The notes: generated by a model not told the origin, from the sequence alone. DNA of 64,000 bases from Microbulbifer donghaiensis (GCF_900129095.1 NZ_FQVA01000001.1:1873615-1937614); one strand, 5' to 3'. Shown: positions 29,764 through 38,998, numbered from the stretch's first letter. Program-made: numbers and translations.

Positions 29764-30486
29764 TCAGAGCGTGAGGCGGTGACCGTTGTCCCGCAGCCAG
29801 CGGCGCAGTTCCCGATAGCGCGGACATACGCTCTCCACCAGCTGCCAGAATGCGCGACTGTGGTTGTGGTGCTGCAAGTGCGAAACTTCGTGCGCGACCA
29901 GGTAATCCACCACCGGCTCCGGCGCCAGGCACACGAGCCAGTTGTACTGCAGCTCGCCGCGAATACTGCAGTGCCCCCATTTGCTCTTGGTGCGGCGCAC
30001 CCGCACCGAGGAAAACTTCAGTCCCAGCTGCTGTGCCAACCGTGCGGATTTGCCGCTCAGCAGATCCAGCGCCTCGCGCTGGTACAGGCGCTGCAGCGCA
30101 GTCTGCAGCTGCTCTTCATCCGGATCGCGGTAACGGGTATAGAGTGAGATGACTTCGCCGATTCCCGCGTCCGCCGGCCGCGCCGCGCGCACCAGCGGCA
30201 GCGGGCGCCCCAGCCACGGAAAACTCTCGCCGAATGCATAGCGGTATTCCGGCACCTGTGCCGCGCGCTGGTCGACCCGCAACAGTTGCGCGCGCACCCA
30301 CTGGATATTCTCCTGCAGGAACTGGTGCCCGTGCCGCGCCGCGCAGCGCGCGGGAATCCGCACCTCGACACCGGACTCCGCCAGCACCAGGCCGAGCCGC
30401 TTGCGCCGGTGCGAGCGCACCAGCCGGTAGGGAATATCCTCGTAGACGAACGCCTGCGGCTCCATTGAGGTCTGCGCTTCGCTCAT
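29764..30486 (-). CDS. YgjP-type (DUF45/WLM) zinc metallopeptidase-like protein
   Basis: 240 residues from the ATG at 30486, whose A is the last base of the upstream TGA stop (TGATG coupling). A longer start at 30570 would lie inside the thioesterase gene. The C-terminal half has the zinc motif HEVSHLQHHNHSRAFWQLVE (HExxH plus a downstream His) and the family stretch RRTKSKWGHCSIRGELQYNW. Relatives are called metal-dependent hydrolases or SprT-like proteases; the substrate is unknown. The strong overlap suggests joint expression with the hotdog thioesterase. Confidence 0.87.
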   Translation of the reverse strand: MSEAQTSMEPQAFVYEDIPYRLVRSHRRKRLGLVLAESGVEVRIPARCAARHGHQFLQENIQWVRAQLLRVDQRAAQVPEYRYAFGESFPWLGRPLPLVRAARPADAGIGEVISLYTRYRDPDEEQLQTALQRLYQREALDLLSGKSARLAQQLGLKFSSVRVRRTKSKWGHCSIRGELQYNWLVCLAPEPVVDYLVAHEVSHLQHHNHSRAFWQLVESVCPRYRELRRWLRDNGHRLTL

Positions 30487-30914
30487 CAGCGGCCGTGCGC
30501 TACCACCGCCATGGTGATGCGGGAGATGCAGTTGAGCTTGCCGTGGGAATCGGTAATGCGGATTTCCCACACCTGGCTGCTGCGGCCGACATGCACCGGC
30601 CTGGCGGTGCCCGTCACTTTACCCTCTCCCACCGGGCGCAGGTGGTTGGCATTGATCTCCTGGCCGACGCAGTAGAATTTTTCCGTATCGACCACCAGGT
30701 TGGCGCCGACGGAACCGAGCGTTTCCGCCAGCACCACGCTGGCGCCGCCGTGCAGTATGCCGAACGGCTGGCGCGTGCGGTGATCCACCGGCAGCGTACC
30801 CACCAGGTAGTCGTCACCGATCTCGGTAATTTCCAGACCGATGTAGCCGGGCATACAGTCGGCCGTACCTTGATTCAGGTCTTCGAGTGTGGGATTGCCG
30901 TGCCAAATTGCCAT
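30486..30914 (-). CDS. hotdog-fold thioesterase, MenI/YdiI-like
   Basis: 142 residues. The sequence follows the YdiI/MenI pattern closely: MPGYIGLEITEIGDDYLVGTLPVDHRTRQPFGILHGGASVVLAETLGSVGA. The HGGASVVLAE loop holds the catalytic Glu of the family. The enzyme hydrolyses acyl-CoA thioesters such as 1,4-dihydroxy-2-naphthoyl-CoA or benzoyl-CoA in relatives. No menaquinone genes are in the window, so a specific pathway is not claimed. It overlaps the YgjP-type gene by one base. Confidence 0.87.
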   Translation of the reverse strand: MAIWHGNPTLEDLNQGTADCMPGYIGLEITEIGDDYLVGTLPVDHRTRQPFGILHGGASVVLAETLGSVGANLVVDTEKFYCVGQEINANHLRPVGEGKVTGTARPVHVGRSSQVWEIRITDSHGKLNCISRITMAVVAHGR

Positions 30915-30962
30915 TGCGTTACTTCCTGGTTGGGTAATATGCGTGATTTGGAGCTGCGCGGA

Positions 30963-31532
30963 TCAGTAGAAGAAATCGAAACCGAACACGCCGTAGCGAT
31001 GCAGCTGCATGTCCAGCAACTGCAGTTCACGCGCGAGCGAATTGCGATGGAATCGCAGTGTGCGGATGGTTTCCTCGTCGTTGGCGCCGGCCAGCGCGGC
31101 GCGCACCGTGTAGAGTTCGCGCTCGAGGTAATCGCGGCGGTCCACCAGGCGGCGGTACTCCTGCTCCACCCGATAGTCCGCCAGGCCGCGCCGGTACTCG
31201 GTCATAAACAGGTCGGCGGTGGGGCCACTGCAGACACCCTCGTAACTGTTGCCGCGGCGCCCCTGGTAATAGCCGTTCTTCGGTGTGCAGAACTGCTCCA
31301 CGCCCTCCTCGTGGCCGCGCAGCCATTCCTCGCTGTCTACCCGCGCACCGTACTCCTGGCACTTCTGCGCAATCTCGTAGATGAGTGACTGGCCGCGCCC
31401 GCGGGCGCCGTCCTGTATACCGCGCTCGTACCAGAGCCCCGCCTGGCACTCCTCCTCGGAAACCACCGCGCAACCCGCCAGCAGTAGCGGCAGGGCGAGC
31501 AGTAATGTGCGCAGTCTGTTGACGGTTCCCAT
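30963..31532 (-). CDS. DUF2799 lipoprotein
   Basis: 189 residues. The signal peptide ends in the lipobox LLLAGC (Cys21), predicting an outer-membrane-type lipoprotein. The following GLWYERGIQDGARGRGQSLIYEIAQKC is the DUF2799 pattern, with repeated R-G-x-x-D-G units. The C-terminal 80 residues form a likely coiled coil (RRDYLERELYTVRAALAGAN). Function unknown; probably periplasmic and alpha-helical. Confidence 0.78.
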   Translation of the reverse strand: MGTVNRLRTLLLALPLLLAGCAVVSEEECQAGLWYERGIQDGARGRGQSLIYEIAQKCQEYGARVDSEEWLRGHEEGVEQFCTPKNGYYQGRRGNSYEGVCSGPTADLFMTEYRRGLADYRVEQEYRRLVDRRDYLERELYTVRAALAGANDEETIRTLRFHRNSLARELQLLDMQLHRYGVFGFDFFY

Positions 31533-31579
31533 GGCGAAATTCTCGCAGTAGCCGTTGCTAATTCCGCACCTCGGCTGAA

Positions 31580-32230
31580 TCAGCCAAAGCGCTTGTCAGC
31601 GACGAAGGGGTTGGTCTGCCGCTCCTGGCCGAAGGTGGACATGGGGCCGTGACCGGGAATAAAACGCACATCGTCGCCGAGCGGCCACAGTCTTTCGGTA
31701 ATGGAGCGGATCAAGGTGTCGTGATCCCCCTTGGGGAAATCGGTGCGGCCGATGGAGCCGGCGAAGAGTACATCACCCACCAGCGCCAGCTTGCCCGGGC
31801 GGTGGAAGAAGATCACATGGCCCGGCGTGTGCCCCGGGCAGTGGTGCACCTCCAGCTCCTCGTCGCCGACGGTCACGGTATCCCCCTGCTGCAGCCAGCG
31901 GTCCGGCGTAAAGGCCTCCACCGGTGGGAATCCGAACATCTGCGTCTGCATCGGCAGCTGCTCGATCCAGAAGTTGTCGTCTTCGTGGGGCCCCTCCACC
32001 GGCAGTTGCAGCTGTTTCGACAGCGCCGCGGTACCGCCGACATGGTCCAGGTGGCCGTGGGTCAGCAGGATCTTTTCCAGCTGCAGGCCGCGCTCCTCGA
32101 CGGCGGCCAGGATCTTGTCCAGGTCGCCACCGGGATCCACGACCGCGGCGCGCTTGCTGGCTTCATCCCAGAGCAGGGTGCAGTTCTGCTGGAAGGGCGT
32201 GACCGGGACCGTGTGAAATTGCAGCGACAT
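31580..32230 (-). CDS. MBL-fold metallo-hydrolase (YcbL/glyoxalase II-like)
   Basis: 216 residues of the small glyoxalase II-like class. The dinuclear metal site is visible: LTHGHLDHVGG (HxHxDH), HHCPGHTPGHV, LVGDVLFAGSIGRTDF and FIPGHG. Length and motif order match YcbL, which lacks the C-terminal glutathione-binding domain of GloB. It may hydrolyse a thioester such as lactoylglutathione, but this is not certain. Confidence 0.9.
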   Translation of the reverse strand: MSLQFHTVPVTPFQQNCTLLWDEASKRAAVVDPGGDLDKILAAVEERGLQLEKILLTHGHLDHVGGTAALSKQLQLPVEGPHEDDNFWIEQLPMQTQMFGFPPVEAFTPDRWLQQGDTVTVGDEELEVHHCPGHTPGHVIFFHRPGKLALVGDVLFAGSIGRTDFPKGDHDTLIRSITERLWPLGDDVRFIPGHGPMSTFGQERQTNPFVADKRFG

Positions 32231-32266
32231 AGGAAAAACCCACTACTTCGGAAAATGAACGCGGGA

Positions 32267-33160
32267 TTATACCGTGGCCGCGGCGGGAGTTCGCGCACCG
32301 ACAACCGGCCGGCGGGCCACGCCCTTCTTCAGTAGTTCGCGCAGGTCCTCGAGCAATTGCTCGTGCACCATCTCATTGCGCCAGTAGCCATCGTGGGCCA
32401 CCAGCTGCGGCCCCCAGTTGGACGCGCTCCAGTCCGACAGCGGGCGTGTCTCGTAGTCGCGGTAAACCGCCTGGTTGTAGGAGGCGCTGAGCGGCTTCAG
32501 CGGCCAGCCGAACAGGTCGTCCGGGTGGTAGAAGTTTTTCCAGCTGAACTTGTAGCCGCGGGTATCGGAGGTCACCGCCTGAATCTGATCCCGCGGCATG
32601 CCCGCGCACCAGAGCGGATTGGTGGCGCCGAGGGTATACCAGTGGCTGAGGGTCTTGAAACGCAGGAACAGGTCGCGCCCGGAGCCCTTGTGGACACCGC
32701 GGGGACCGCCATCGCGCCACACGCCGTGATTGGTCGTGGGGCGCTGCGCATCCCAGATAAAGTTGGACAGGTTTACACACCCCACCGAGTGGGAAATAAG
32801 AACGACCGGTGCGTTGACGGATGTGGCCGCGGCGGCCTTTTCCAGGGTGGCGTAGATCGCCTGCTGGGTCTTTTCGTAGTTGCCGCCGCGCTGCTGGATG
32901 TCGCCCATCTGTGCGGCGCTCTCGGCCATCCCGTACAGCATGAATTTGCGCGCGCGCAGGAAATCCATATCGCGCTTCTGCATCCCCTCGAACACCCGCT
33001 CGATATTGGTCTGCATGTGTCCCTGGCACTGGATGGTGTCGCAGTGCAGTCGCGACCAGTCGCTGCCCAGGCCTGCACGCAGCGCCGCAAACAGCGGTTC
33101 TGCAAAACTTTCGTCCGCCGCCCCCATGCCCGGTGCCGCAAGGATCACTATATCTGCCAT
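32267..33160 (-). CDS. hypothetical alpha/beta-hydrolase-like protein
   Basis: 297 residues. It begins with a beta-strand and turn (ADIVILAAPGMGAADESF) and has a nucleophile-elbow-like motif in APVVLISHSVGCVNLSNFI (S-H-S-V-G). A conserved-looking central region (KTLSHWYTLGATNPLWCAGMP) and a possible late histidine (LVAHDGYWRNEMVHEQL) fit an alpha/beta hydrolase. I do not recognise a named family. No signal peptide. It is probably a single-gene unit. Confidence 0.65.
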   Translation of the reverse strand: MADIVILAAPGMGAADESFAEPLFAALRAGLGSDWSRLHCDTIQCQGHMQTNIERVFEGMQKRDMDFLRARKFMLYGMAESAAQMGDIQQRGGNYEKTQQAIYATLEKAAAATSVNAPVVLISHSVGCVNLSNFIWDAQRPTTNHGVWRDGGPRGVHKGSGRDLFLRFKTLSHWYTLGATNPLWCAGMPRDQIQAVTSDTRGYKFSWKNFYHPDDLFGWPLKPLSASYNQAVYRDYETRPLSDWSASNWGPQLVAHDGYWRNEMVHEQLLEDLRELLKKGVARRPVVGARTPAAATV

Positions 33161-33577
33161 GTTCGCCCCTGTTTTTTGTTCTAGCTACGGCGCTCAAGAG
33201 AATTTTCGCGCCATCATTATTATGAAATGGGCACCGCTGATCAGAGGGAAATTACCATTTGGTACCGCCTCTGGCAAAGAAGAGTACCCATCTCCCCCCT
33301 ATCGCCGGGGGATGTCACAACCCTGTCGCGATGCCACCCTCATAGTGCATAATCACGTCTGTACAAATATCAACCAGAACCCGCAGTGCTCATAAACGTC
33401 CGTAGCGAGGCGGATTCAGAGTGCGTCATGGCTGGTTTCCGCGACAGAAGGAGTGCGCAGGCGTACTAGCCGTACGTCGAGCGCTCCGACCGAGCGAAAA
33501 CCAGCCAGGGCGTGCTATGGAGCCGCCGCAGTAGGAGGTTTGCGAGCAGTGCGGGTAAAAGACGACCGCATTCAGCG
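33161..33577. other. 417-bp intergenic region with a hairpin repeat (33430-33506)
   Basis: No gene is seen between the divergent hypothetical hydrolase and MalT-type genes. GGCTGGTTTccGC at 33430-33442 is inverted at 33494-33506 and the region between folds further (GGAGTGCGC near GAGCGCTCC), giving a 77-bp stem element. The rest must contain the promoter of the regulator, but I could not pick a convincing -35/-10 pair. Confidence 0.5.
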
Positions 33578-36304
33578 ATGCTACTGACTTCCAAATACAG
33601 CCTGCCGGACTGCCCCGAACACACGCTGGCGCGCCCACGCCTGCTGTCGCTCCTGAACGACAGCCACAGCGACCAGTTGCTGTTGGTCACGGCACCGGCC
33701 GGCTACGGCAAGACCACGCTGGTCTCCTCCTGGGCCGCGGCCCAGGACAACCCGGTGGCCTGGTACTCGCTGGATGCCAGCGACAACGAACCCACCCAGT
33801 TCTGCCGCTACCTGGTCGAGAGCGTGCACCGCGCCACCGGCAACGGCGTGCCCGAGACCCACAGAGAGACGCACAAGCTGCTCGCCGCCCAGCAGCGCCC
33901 CGATCCGGCCCAGGTCATCAGCCAGCTGCTGGCCGAGCTGCGCGGCCTGCCCAGCGAACTGCGCATCGTGCTGGACGACTACCACCAGATCGACAACGAA
34001 GCGGTGCACGATGCCACCCGCTTCCTGCTGCGCCACGCCCCGGCCGGTATCGGTGTAGTCCTCACCAGCCGCAGCCAGCCGCCGCTGGGCCTGGCGTCGC
34101 TGCGCGTGCAGGGGCGCCTGCTGGAGTTGGGCAGCGACGAACTGGCACTGAACACTGAAGAAATAGCCCAGCTTCTGCAGCAGCGCCTGCCTTTTTCTCT
34201 CGACAGCGACCGCGCGGAACAGTTGCACCAGCTCAGTGAGGGCTGGCCGCCGGCGGTACAGCTGTTCGCCCTGTCGGTGCGCGACCGCGAGGAAGTGGAC
34301 CGCTACCTGGGAGAACTGGAACAGGGCCACAGCCACATCCTAGATTATCTGGCGGAGGAAGTGCTGGAGCGACTGGAGCCGCAGCTGCGCGAGCTGCTGG
34401 CCTGCACCTCCATCCTGACCCGCGTCAACGCCCAGCTGGCGGAGCGGCTGAGCGGCCTCGATGGCGGCCAACAACTGCTGGAACAGGCCGCACGGCGCGG
34501 GCTCTTCCTGCAGGCGCAGGATTCCAGCCGCCAGTGGTTCCGCTACCACCCGGTTTTCGCCCGCTTCCTGCAGCGCCAGCTCACCGACCACTCGCGCCTG
34601 CTGGAGCTACACCGCCTCGCCTGCGACACCTGGCAGCAACTGGACCAGCCGCTGGAGGCACTGCGCCACGCGCTGGCGGCGGAGGACCGCGAACGCTTGC
34701 GCCAGTTGCTGAGCGAGCAGGGCGAACAGCTACTGCGCGAGGGCCAGACGCGGGTGCTCAACGACTGTCTCGACTGGCTCGGCGCCAACGAGCTGCAACG
34801 CAACGCCCGCTTCACCCTGCTCGCCGCCAAGATGGCGCGGGACAACTTCGAATACGACCGCTGCGAGAAAAACCTGGTTGCCGCCGAGAGCTGGCTGCAA
34901 CGCGAAGACCCGCAGCAGTGGCGTAAGTACGAGGGCGCCTTCGCCACCATGCGCGCCCAGGCCGCCGTGGCCCGCGGCCAGACGCTGCAGGCCAAGGAGT
35001 ACGCCGAGGAGGCGCTGGGCCTGCTGCGCGACGACCAGCCGGGCGAGCGCACCACCGCACTACTGGTCACCGGTGAGACCAGTTTCTGCCTGGGCGAACT
35101 GGAACAGGCCATCACCTATATGCAGGAGGTCGAGGCCCTAGCGGTGGCCGAGCACGATTACCCCAGCGCCGCCTGGGCCATCTGCCAGCAGACTGAAATT
35201 GCCATCGCCCAGGGGCTGCTGAAGAAGGCGGCGACACTGCAGGAGCGCGCCAAGCAGCTAGTGCAGAAGCACCAGCTGACCGGCCTGCCGATCTATGAGT
35301 TCATCTGCCGTCTCGGCGGCCAGCTGCAGTGGGAACAGGGCCATTTGGATGAGGCGGCCCAATCGGCCCGCCGCGGCATGCAGATCAACCGCAAGGTGGG
35401 TGAGCGCTGGTTGCTGCCGGAATACACGCTGCTGCTGAAAGTGGCCCAGGCCCGCGGTGAGAAAGAGGAATCCCTGGAATGGCTGGCACGCATCGACCGT
35501 CTGCTGGCCGGCGAACGCTACCACCGCGACTGGGTCGCCAACGCCGACGCGGCGCGCATGCGCGCCTGGCGCGCGCTGGACAACCAGCAGGCCATCGCCA
35601 CCTGGCTGGAACAGGCGGCGCCGGTGGCGGATCGACCCAGCAATCACTTCGAGCAGTGCCACGGGCGCAACCACGTGCGCGCGCTGATCGAGCTGCACCG
35701 CTGGTCCGACGCCAACCGCCTGCTCAGCCGCCTGCAGCAGGTGGCGCGGGACTGCGGCCTGGTGACCGACTGCCTGCGCAACCTGGTCCTGGAGGCCCAC
35801 CTGCTGTGGCTGCGCGAGCAGCGCGACGGTGCCATCAACGCCATCCGCGAGGCCCTGAGCATCGCCATAGAGCGTGACTTCAGCGCCAGCTTCCTGCAGA
35901 TCGGCAAGCCGCTGATCGTGATCCTGAAAGCGGCCCTGGAGGATGGCCTCAGTGACGCGGAGGCCGATAAGGCCCAGGAGCTGATCCGCCTGACCCAGCA
36001 GCAGCCTGAGCTGGACGGCGGCATCCGCATCGAACTGGACGAGACCATCATCCGCGAGATTCTCGACAGCGACGCGGTGCCGGATTTCCTGCGCCACTCA
36101 CCGCTGACGCCGCGGGAGTGGCAGGTGCTGAACGCGATCCACTCGGGGCTCTCCAATGAGCGCATCGCCCGCCATTTCAAGGTGGCACCGAGTACCATCA
36201 AGACCCATATCCGCAGCCTGTACCAGAAGCTGGACGTGAAGGACCGCCAGGAGGCCATCGCGCTGGCGGAGCAGATGCTGCGCTCGGTGCAGGACCAGCC
36301 CTAG
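33578..36304 (+). CDS. malT: MalT-type LuxR-family ATP-dependent transcriptional activator
   Basis: 908 residues from the ATG at 33578; an in-frame ATG at 33512 is less likely. The N-terminal P-loop is TAPAGYGKTTLVSSW at about 35-49, with a Walker-B-like LRIVLDDYHQI. A long TPR-like helical region (about 400-800) senses ligand in MalT. The C-terminal LuxR HTH is SPLTPREWQVLNAIHSGLSNERIARHFKVAPSTIKTHIRSLYQKL. MalT proteins bind ATP and maltotriose and activate alpha-glucan genes. The next gene, 170 bases downstream, is a GH13 glucosidase, which fits. The inducer is inferred. Confidence 0.88.
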   Translation: MLLTSKYSLPDCPEHTLARPRLLSLLNDSHSDQLLLVTAPAGYGKTTLVSSWAAAQDNPVAWYSLDASDNEPTQFCRYLVESVHRATGNGVPETHRETHKLLAAQQRPDPAQVISQLLAELRGLPSELRIVLDDYHQIDNEAVHDATRFLLRHAPAGIGVVLTSRSQPPLGLASLRVQGRLLELGSDELALNTEEIAQLLQQRLPFSLDSDRAEQLHQLSEGWPPAVQLFALSVRDREEVDRYLGELEQGHSHILDYLAEEVLERLEPQLRELLACTSILTRVNAQLAERLSGLDGGQQLLEQAARRGLFLQAQDSSRQWFRYHPVFARFLQRQLTDHSRLLELHRLACDTWQQLDQPLEALRHALAAEDRERLRQLLSEQGEQLLREGQTRVLNDCLDWLGANELQRNARFTLLAAKMARDNFEYDRCEKNLVAAESWLQREDPQQWRKYEGAFATMRAQAAVARGQTLQAKEYAEEALGLLRDDQPGERTTALLVTGETSFCLGELEQAITYMQEVEALAVAEHDYPSAAWAICQQTEIAIAQGLLKKAATLQERAKQLVQKHQLTGLPIYEFICRLGGQLQWEQGHLDEAAQSARRGMQINRKVGERWLLPEYTLLLKVAQARGEKEESLEWLARIDRLLAGERYHRDWVANADAARMRAWRALDNQQAIATWLEQAAPVADRPSNHFEQCHGRNHVRALIELHRWSDANRLLSRLQQVARDCGLVTDCLRNLVLEAHLLWLREQRDGAINAIREALSIAIERDFSASFLQIGKPLIVILKAALEDGLSDAEADKAQELIRLTQQQPELDGGIRIELDETIIREILDSDAVPDFLRHSPLTPREWQVLNAIHSGLSNERIARHFKVAPSTIKTHIRSLYQKLDVKDRQEAIALAEQMLRSVQDQP

Positions 36305-36474
36305 CCGCTCCGCCGCCGAGGTTTCGGGCGACCCAACTGCCGAACCCGCCATACCATCCCCCTCCCCCCTCGGCGGGGAGGAGGAAGCCCACCATTGGCT
36401 ACTTCATACTCACCCTATCCTTAACAGGAGTGGGCCCCGCCCGCGATCTCGAATAATGAAATAGGCAGTAACCT

Positions 36475-38130
36475 ATGAGTGGCAAGACCATCAGCGACAA
36501 CAACGGGGAATGGTGGCGCAACAGCGTTATCTACCAGATCTACCCGCGCAGCTTCTGCGACGCCAATGGCGATGGCGTGGGTGACCTGCGGGGCATCACC
36601 CAGAAGCTCGACTATGTGCAGTCCCTCGGTGTGGACGCCATCTGGATCTCGCCGTTCTTCAAGTCGCCGATGGCGGACTTCGGCTACGACGTGGCCGATT
36701 ACCGCGATGTGGATCCGATCTTCGGCAATCTGCAGGATTTCGACCAGCTGATCGAGGCGGCCCATACGCGCGACCTCAAGGTCATCATCGACCAGATCCT
36801 CAGCCACTCCTCCGACCAGCACCCCTGGTTCGAGGAGAGCCGCTCCAGCCGCGACAACCCCAAGGCCGACTGGTATGTGTGGGCCGATCCCAAGCCGGAT
36901 GGCAGCGCGCCCAACAACTGGATGTCCAACTTTGGCGGCAGCGCCTGGCGCTGGTGCACCCGCCGCCGCCAGTACTACCTGACCAACTTCCTGAAAGAGC
37001 AGCCGGACCTGAACCTGCACAATCCGGAAGTCCAGGAGCAGCTGCTGGCCGACCTGAAGTTCTGGCTCGACCGCGGCGTCGACGGCTTCCGCCTGGACGC
37101 GATCAATCACGCCTTCCACAACCGTTCTCTGCAGGACAACCCGGCGCGACCGCTGGAACTGGACGAGAAGGGCCTGCCACCGGTCAACACCTATCACTAC
37201 CAGTGGCATATCCACGACAAGTCGCAGCCGGAAAACCTGGTATTCCTGCAGCGCGTACGCGAACTGCTGGACCAATACCCCGGCACCATGACCGTGGGCG
37301 AAGTGGGCGACGACAACACCCACAAGATCATGGCCGAGTACACCACCGGCGAACGCCTCAACATGGCCTACTCCTTCGATCTGCTGACTGAAGAGAGCAG
37401 CGCCGATTTCCTGCGCAACACGCTGGAGAAGAACCGCGAAGTGATCGATCAGGGCTGGCCCTGCTGGTCTATCAGCAACCACGACGTGCCCCGCTCCATC
37501 ACCCGCTGGAACAAGGGCTTCGATACCGAACAGGCCTTGGCCCGCGCGCCGCTGTTCCTGCTGATGCAGCTGACGCTGCGCGGCAGCGTCTGCCTGTACC
37601 AGGGCGAAGAGCTGGGCCTGCCGGAGGCGGACATCGCCTTCGAAGACCTGCAGGACCCCTATGGCATCAACCTGTGGCCGGAATTCAAGGGCCGCGACGG
37701 TTGCCGCACGCCGATGCCCTGGGTGAACCACGGCGAGATCAACGCCGGCTTCTCCAAGGTCAAGCCCTGGCTGCCGGTACCGGAAGAGCACCATCACAAG
37801 GCGGTCAGCGTGCAGGAGGGCGACAGCCACTCGATGCTGAACCAGTTCCGCACGGTCATCGGCTGGCACAAGCAGCTGTCGCCGGCGCTCGCCACCGCGG
37901 CACAGGAAGTAGTGGATACCGGTAACGATCTGCTGGTGTTCTTCCGCCGCACGGAAGAAGAAGTCTATTTCGTCGCCCTGAACCTGGGTAAAAACGCGGC
38001 GAGCTTTACGCTGCCGGCGGAGTTTACCGGTGCCGAAGACATCACCCCGCAACTGTTCGGCGGCGCGCGCGACGGCGACAAACTGGAATTGCCGGTGGCC
38101 GGTGCACGGGTACTGCACCTGAAGAAATAA
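36475..38130 (+). CDS. GH13-family alpha-glucosidase
   Basis: 551 residues, cytoplasmic (no signal peptide). The catalytic barrel shows the GH13 regions: DAIWISPFFKSPMADFGYDV, the nucleophile Asp208 in DGFRLDAINH, the acid/base Glu276 in TMTVGEVGD, and Asp337 in ISNHDVPR. A small beta-sandwich domain ends the protein. Length and motifs fit the oligo-1,6-glucosidase / alpha-glucosidase group acting on short maltooligosaccharides. It directly follows a MalT-type activator, the likely regulator. Confidence 0.92.
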   Translation: MSGKTISDNNGEWWRNSVIYQIYPRSFCDANGDGVGDLRGITQKLDYVQSLGVDAIWISPFFKSPMADFGYDVADYRDVDPIFGNLQDFDQLIEAAHTRDLKVIIDQILSHSSDQHPWFEESRSSRDNPKADWYVWADPKPDGSAPNNWMSNFGGSAWRWCTRRRQYYLTNFLKEQPDLNLHNPEVQEQLLADLKFWLDRGVDGFRLDAINHAFHNRSLQDNPARPLELDEKGLPPVNTYHYQWHIHDKSQPENLVFLQRVRELLDQYPGTMTVGEVGDDNTHKIMAEYTTGERLNMAYSFDLLTEESSADFLRNTLEKNREVIDQGWPCWSISNHDVPRSITRWNKGFDTEQALARAPLFLLMQLTLRGSVCLYQGEELGLPEADIAFEDLQDPYGINLWPEFKGRDGCRTPMPWVNHGEINAGFSKVKPWLPVPEEHHHKAVSVQEGDSHSMLNQFRTVIGWHKQLSPALATAAQEVVDTGNDLLVFFRRTEEEVYFVALNLGKNAASFTLPAEFTGAEDITPQLFGGARDGDKLELPVAGARVLHLKK

Positions 38131-38138
38131 TCCATTTG

Positions 38139-38170
38139 CAGGATGGGCAAAGCGCAGCGTGCCCATCCTG
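38139..38170. repeat. 32-bp hairpin repeat after the glucosidase gene
   Basis: Perfect ten-base stem CAGGATGGGC / GCCCATCCTG with a 12-base loop AAAGCGCAGCGT. The same left arm and loop occur in the longer palindrome at 29653-29730. No T-run follows, so it is a repeat or mRNA-protecting stem rather than a classical terminator. Confidence 0.7.
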
Positions 38171-38316
38171 CCAGATAACAACTACCGGAAAGAAAGTCAG
38201 AAGTTTTAGAAACATCCCGGTGCCAGAACCGCCATTCGTCCACCGGGGTGTTTCGCCCTATCAACCCCCAAGTAGCTTGCGTACGTCTACCTCTCCTTTC
38301 GACGTCTGCTTCTCTC

Positions 38317-38342
38317 GCCGGCCACTGGCCGGCTTTTTTTAT
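38317..38342 (+). terminator. Rho-independent terminator
   Basis: Perfect stem GCCGGCC / GGCCGGC with a three-base loop, followed by TTTTTTTATT. It is one of the strongest intrinsic terminators in the window and reads rightward. Confidence 0.9.
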
Positions 38343-38437
38343 TCTGCTGGCGGCGCCGCAATGAACTAGGGCACAAAGCTGGCGTTACGAAGCCCCACGA
38401 TGCGAATGGTGCCTATACCCCCTACTCGATAGGTTCG

Positions 38438-38659
38438 CTATTGACCCGAGTCACAACACCCCTCCCCTTCCTGAATTGGAGGGCAGGGCACTGTGCCGAA
38501 CGAACAGAACACACAGCAATCACCCATCTTCGGCTTCAGCAGGGCATGGCAGGCCTCGCACTCATAAAAATACTGGCAGGCATCCGTCGGCATAATTTCT
38601 GTTTTTCGATGACCACATTCCGGACAGGTAATCGTCGACTCCAAAATGACTGCCACCAT
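38438..38659 (-). CDS. GDCCVxC-domain small cysteine-rich protein
   Basis: 73 residues from the ATG at 38659. It holds ten cysteines: TCPECGH (zinc-ribbon-like), ACQYFYECEACHALLKPK, GDCCVFCSFG, VPCPP and GCCDSGQ. GDCCVFCSFGTVPCPP is the GDCCVxC motif that names a small family often found near metal-resistance genes. A metal-binding role is likely; function is otherwise unknown. Confidence 0.82.
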   Translation of the reverse strand: MVAVILESTITCPECGHRKTEIMPTDACQYFYECEACHALLKPKMGDCCVFCSFGTVPCPPIQEGEGCCDSGQ

Positions 38660-38806
38660 CTTCGCCTCCCCCTCGCATGATTGAACGGCCCGCCTGAAAC
38701 TCTCAAGCCACTGAAAGACCAAGCCACAGGCCAGCGACACGTGTCGCCTCGCGCGTTGCTCTACCTGATACCTGAACTCACTGCTCGGACTGCCCCCAGC
38801 AGCCCC

Positions 38807-38998
38807 TTACTTCAATTTGAGGATACCGATTATCAGTGAGATAGCCCCGCCCACCATACCGACCCAAGCCTCAATGGGTGTATCACCACTGATCGCCCTG
38901 CTGATCTGCGAGCCGGCTGAATCATAAACACTGTAACCCCACGCCATCAGAGCGGCGCCCGCGATGATAAGCACAATACCCAGATATTTTTTCTTCAT
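38807..38998 (-). CDS. DUF3185 family small membrane protein
   Basis: 63 residues from the ATG at 38998. Two membrane helices (about 5-23 and 42-60) flank a polar loop (YDSAGSQISRAISGDTPIEA), the DUF3185 layout. Function unknown. It lies just beyond the last attC of the cassette array and has no attC after it, so it is probably not a cassette. Confidence 0.75.
   Translation of the reverse strand: MKKKYLGIVLIIAGAALMAWGYSVYDSAGSQISRAISGDTPIEAWVGMVGGAISLIIGILKLK

Larger units (their letters stand above)
38131..38437. other. 307-bp intergenic region with two hairpins and a terminator
   Basis: No protein gene is seen. It contains the hairpin repeat at 38139-38170, a second stem (CATCCCGGTG near 38211 pairing with CACCGGGGTG near 38240), and a strong terminator at 38317-38342. 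The terminator lies 190 bases after the glucosidase stop, so the stretch could be a long structured 3' UTR or an independent small RNA. Confidence 0.45.

Noticed and set aside
36421-38181. 586-residue open frame opposite the GH13 glucosidase
   Set aside because: Mirror of the real gene, with no motif; the plus-strand frame has all catalytic residues.
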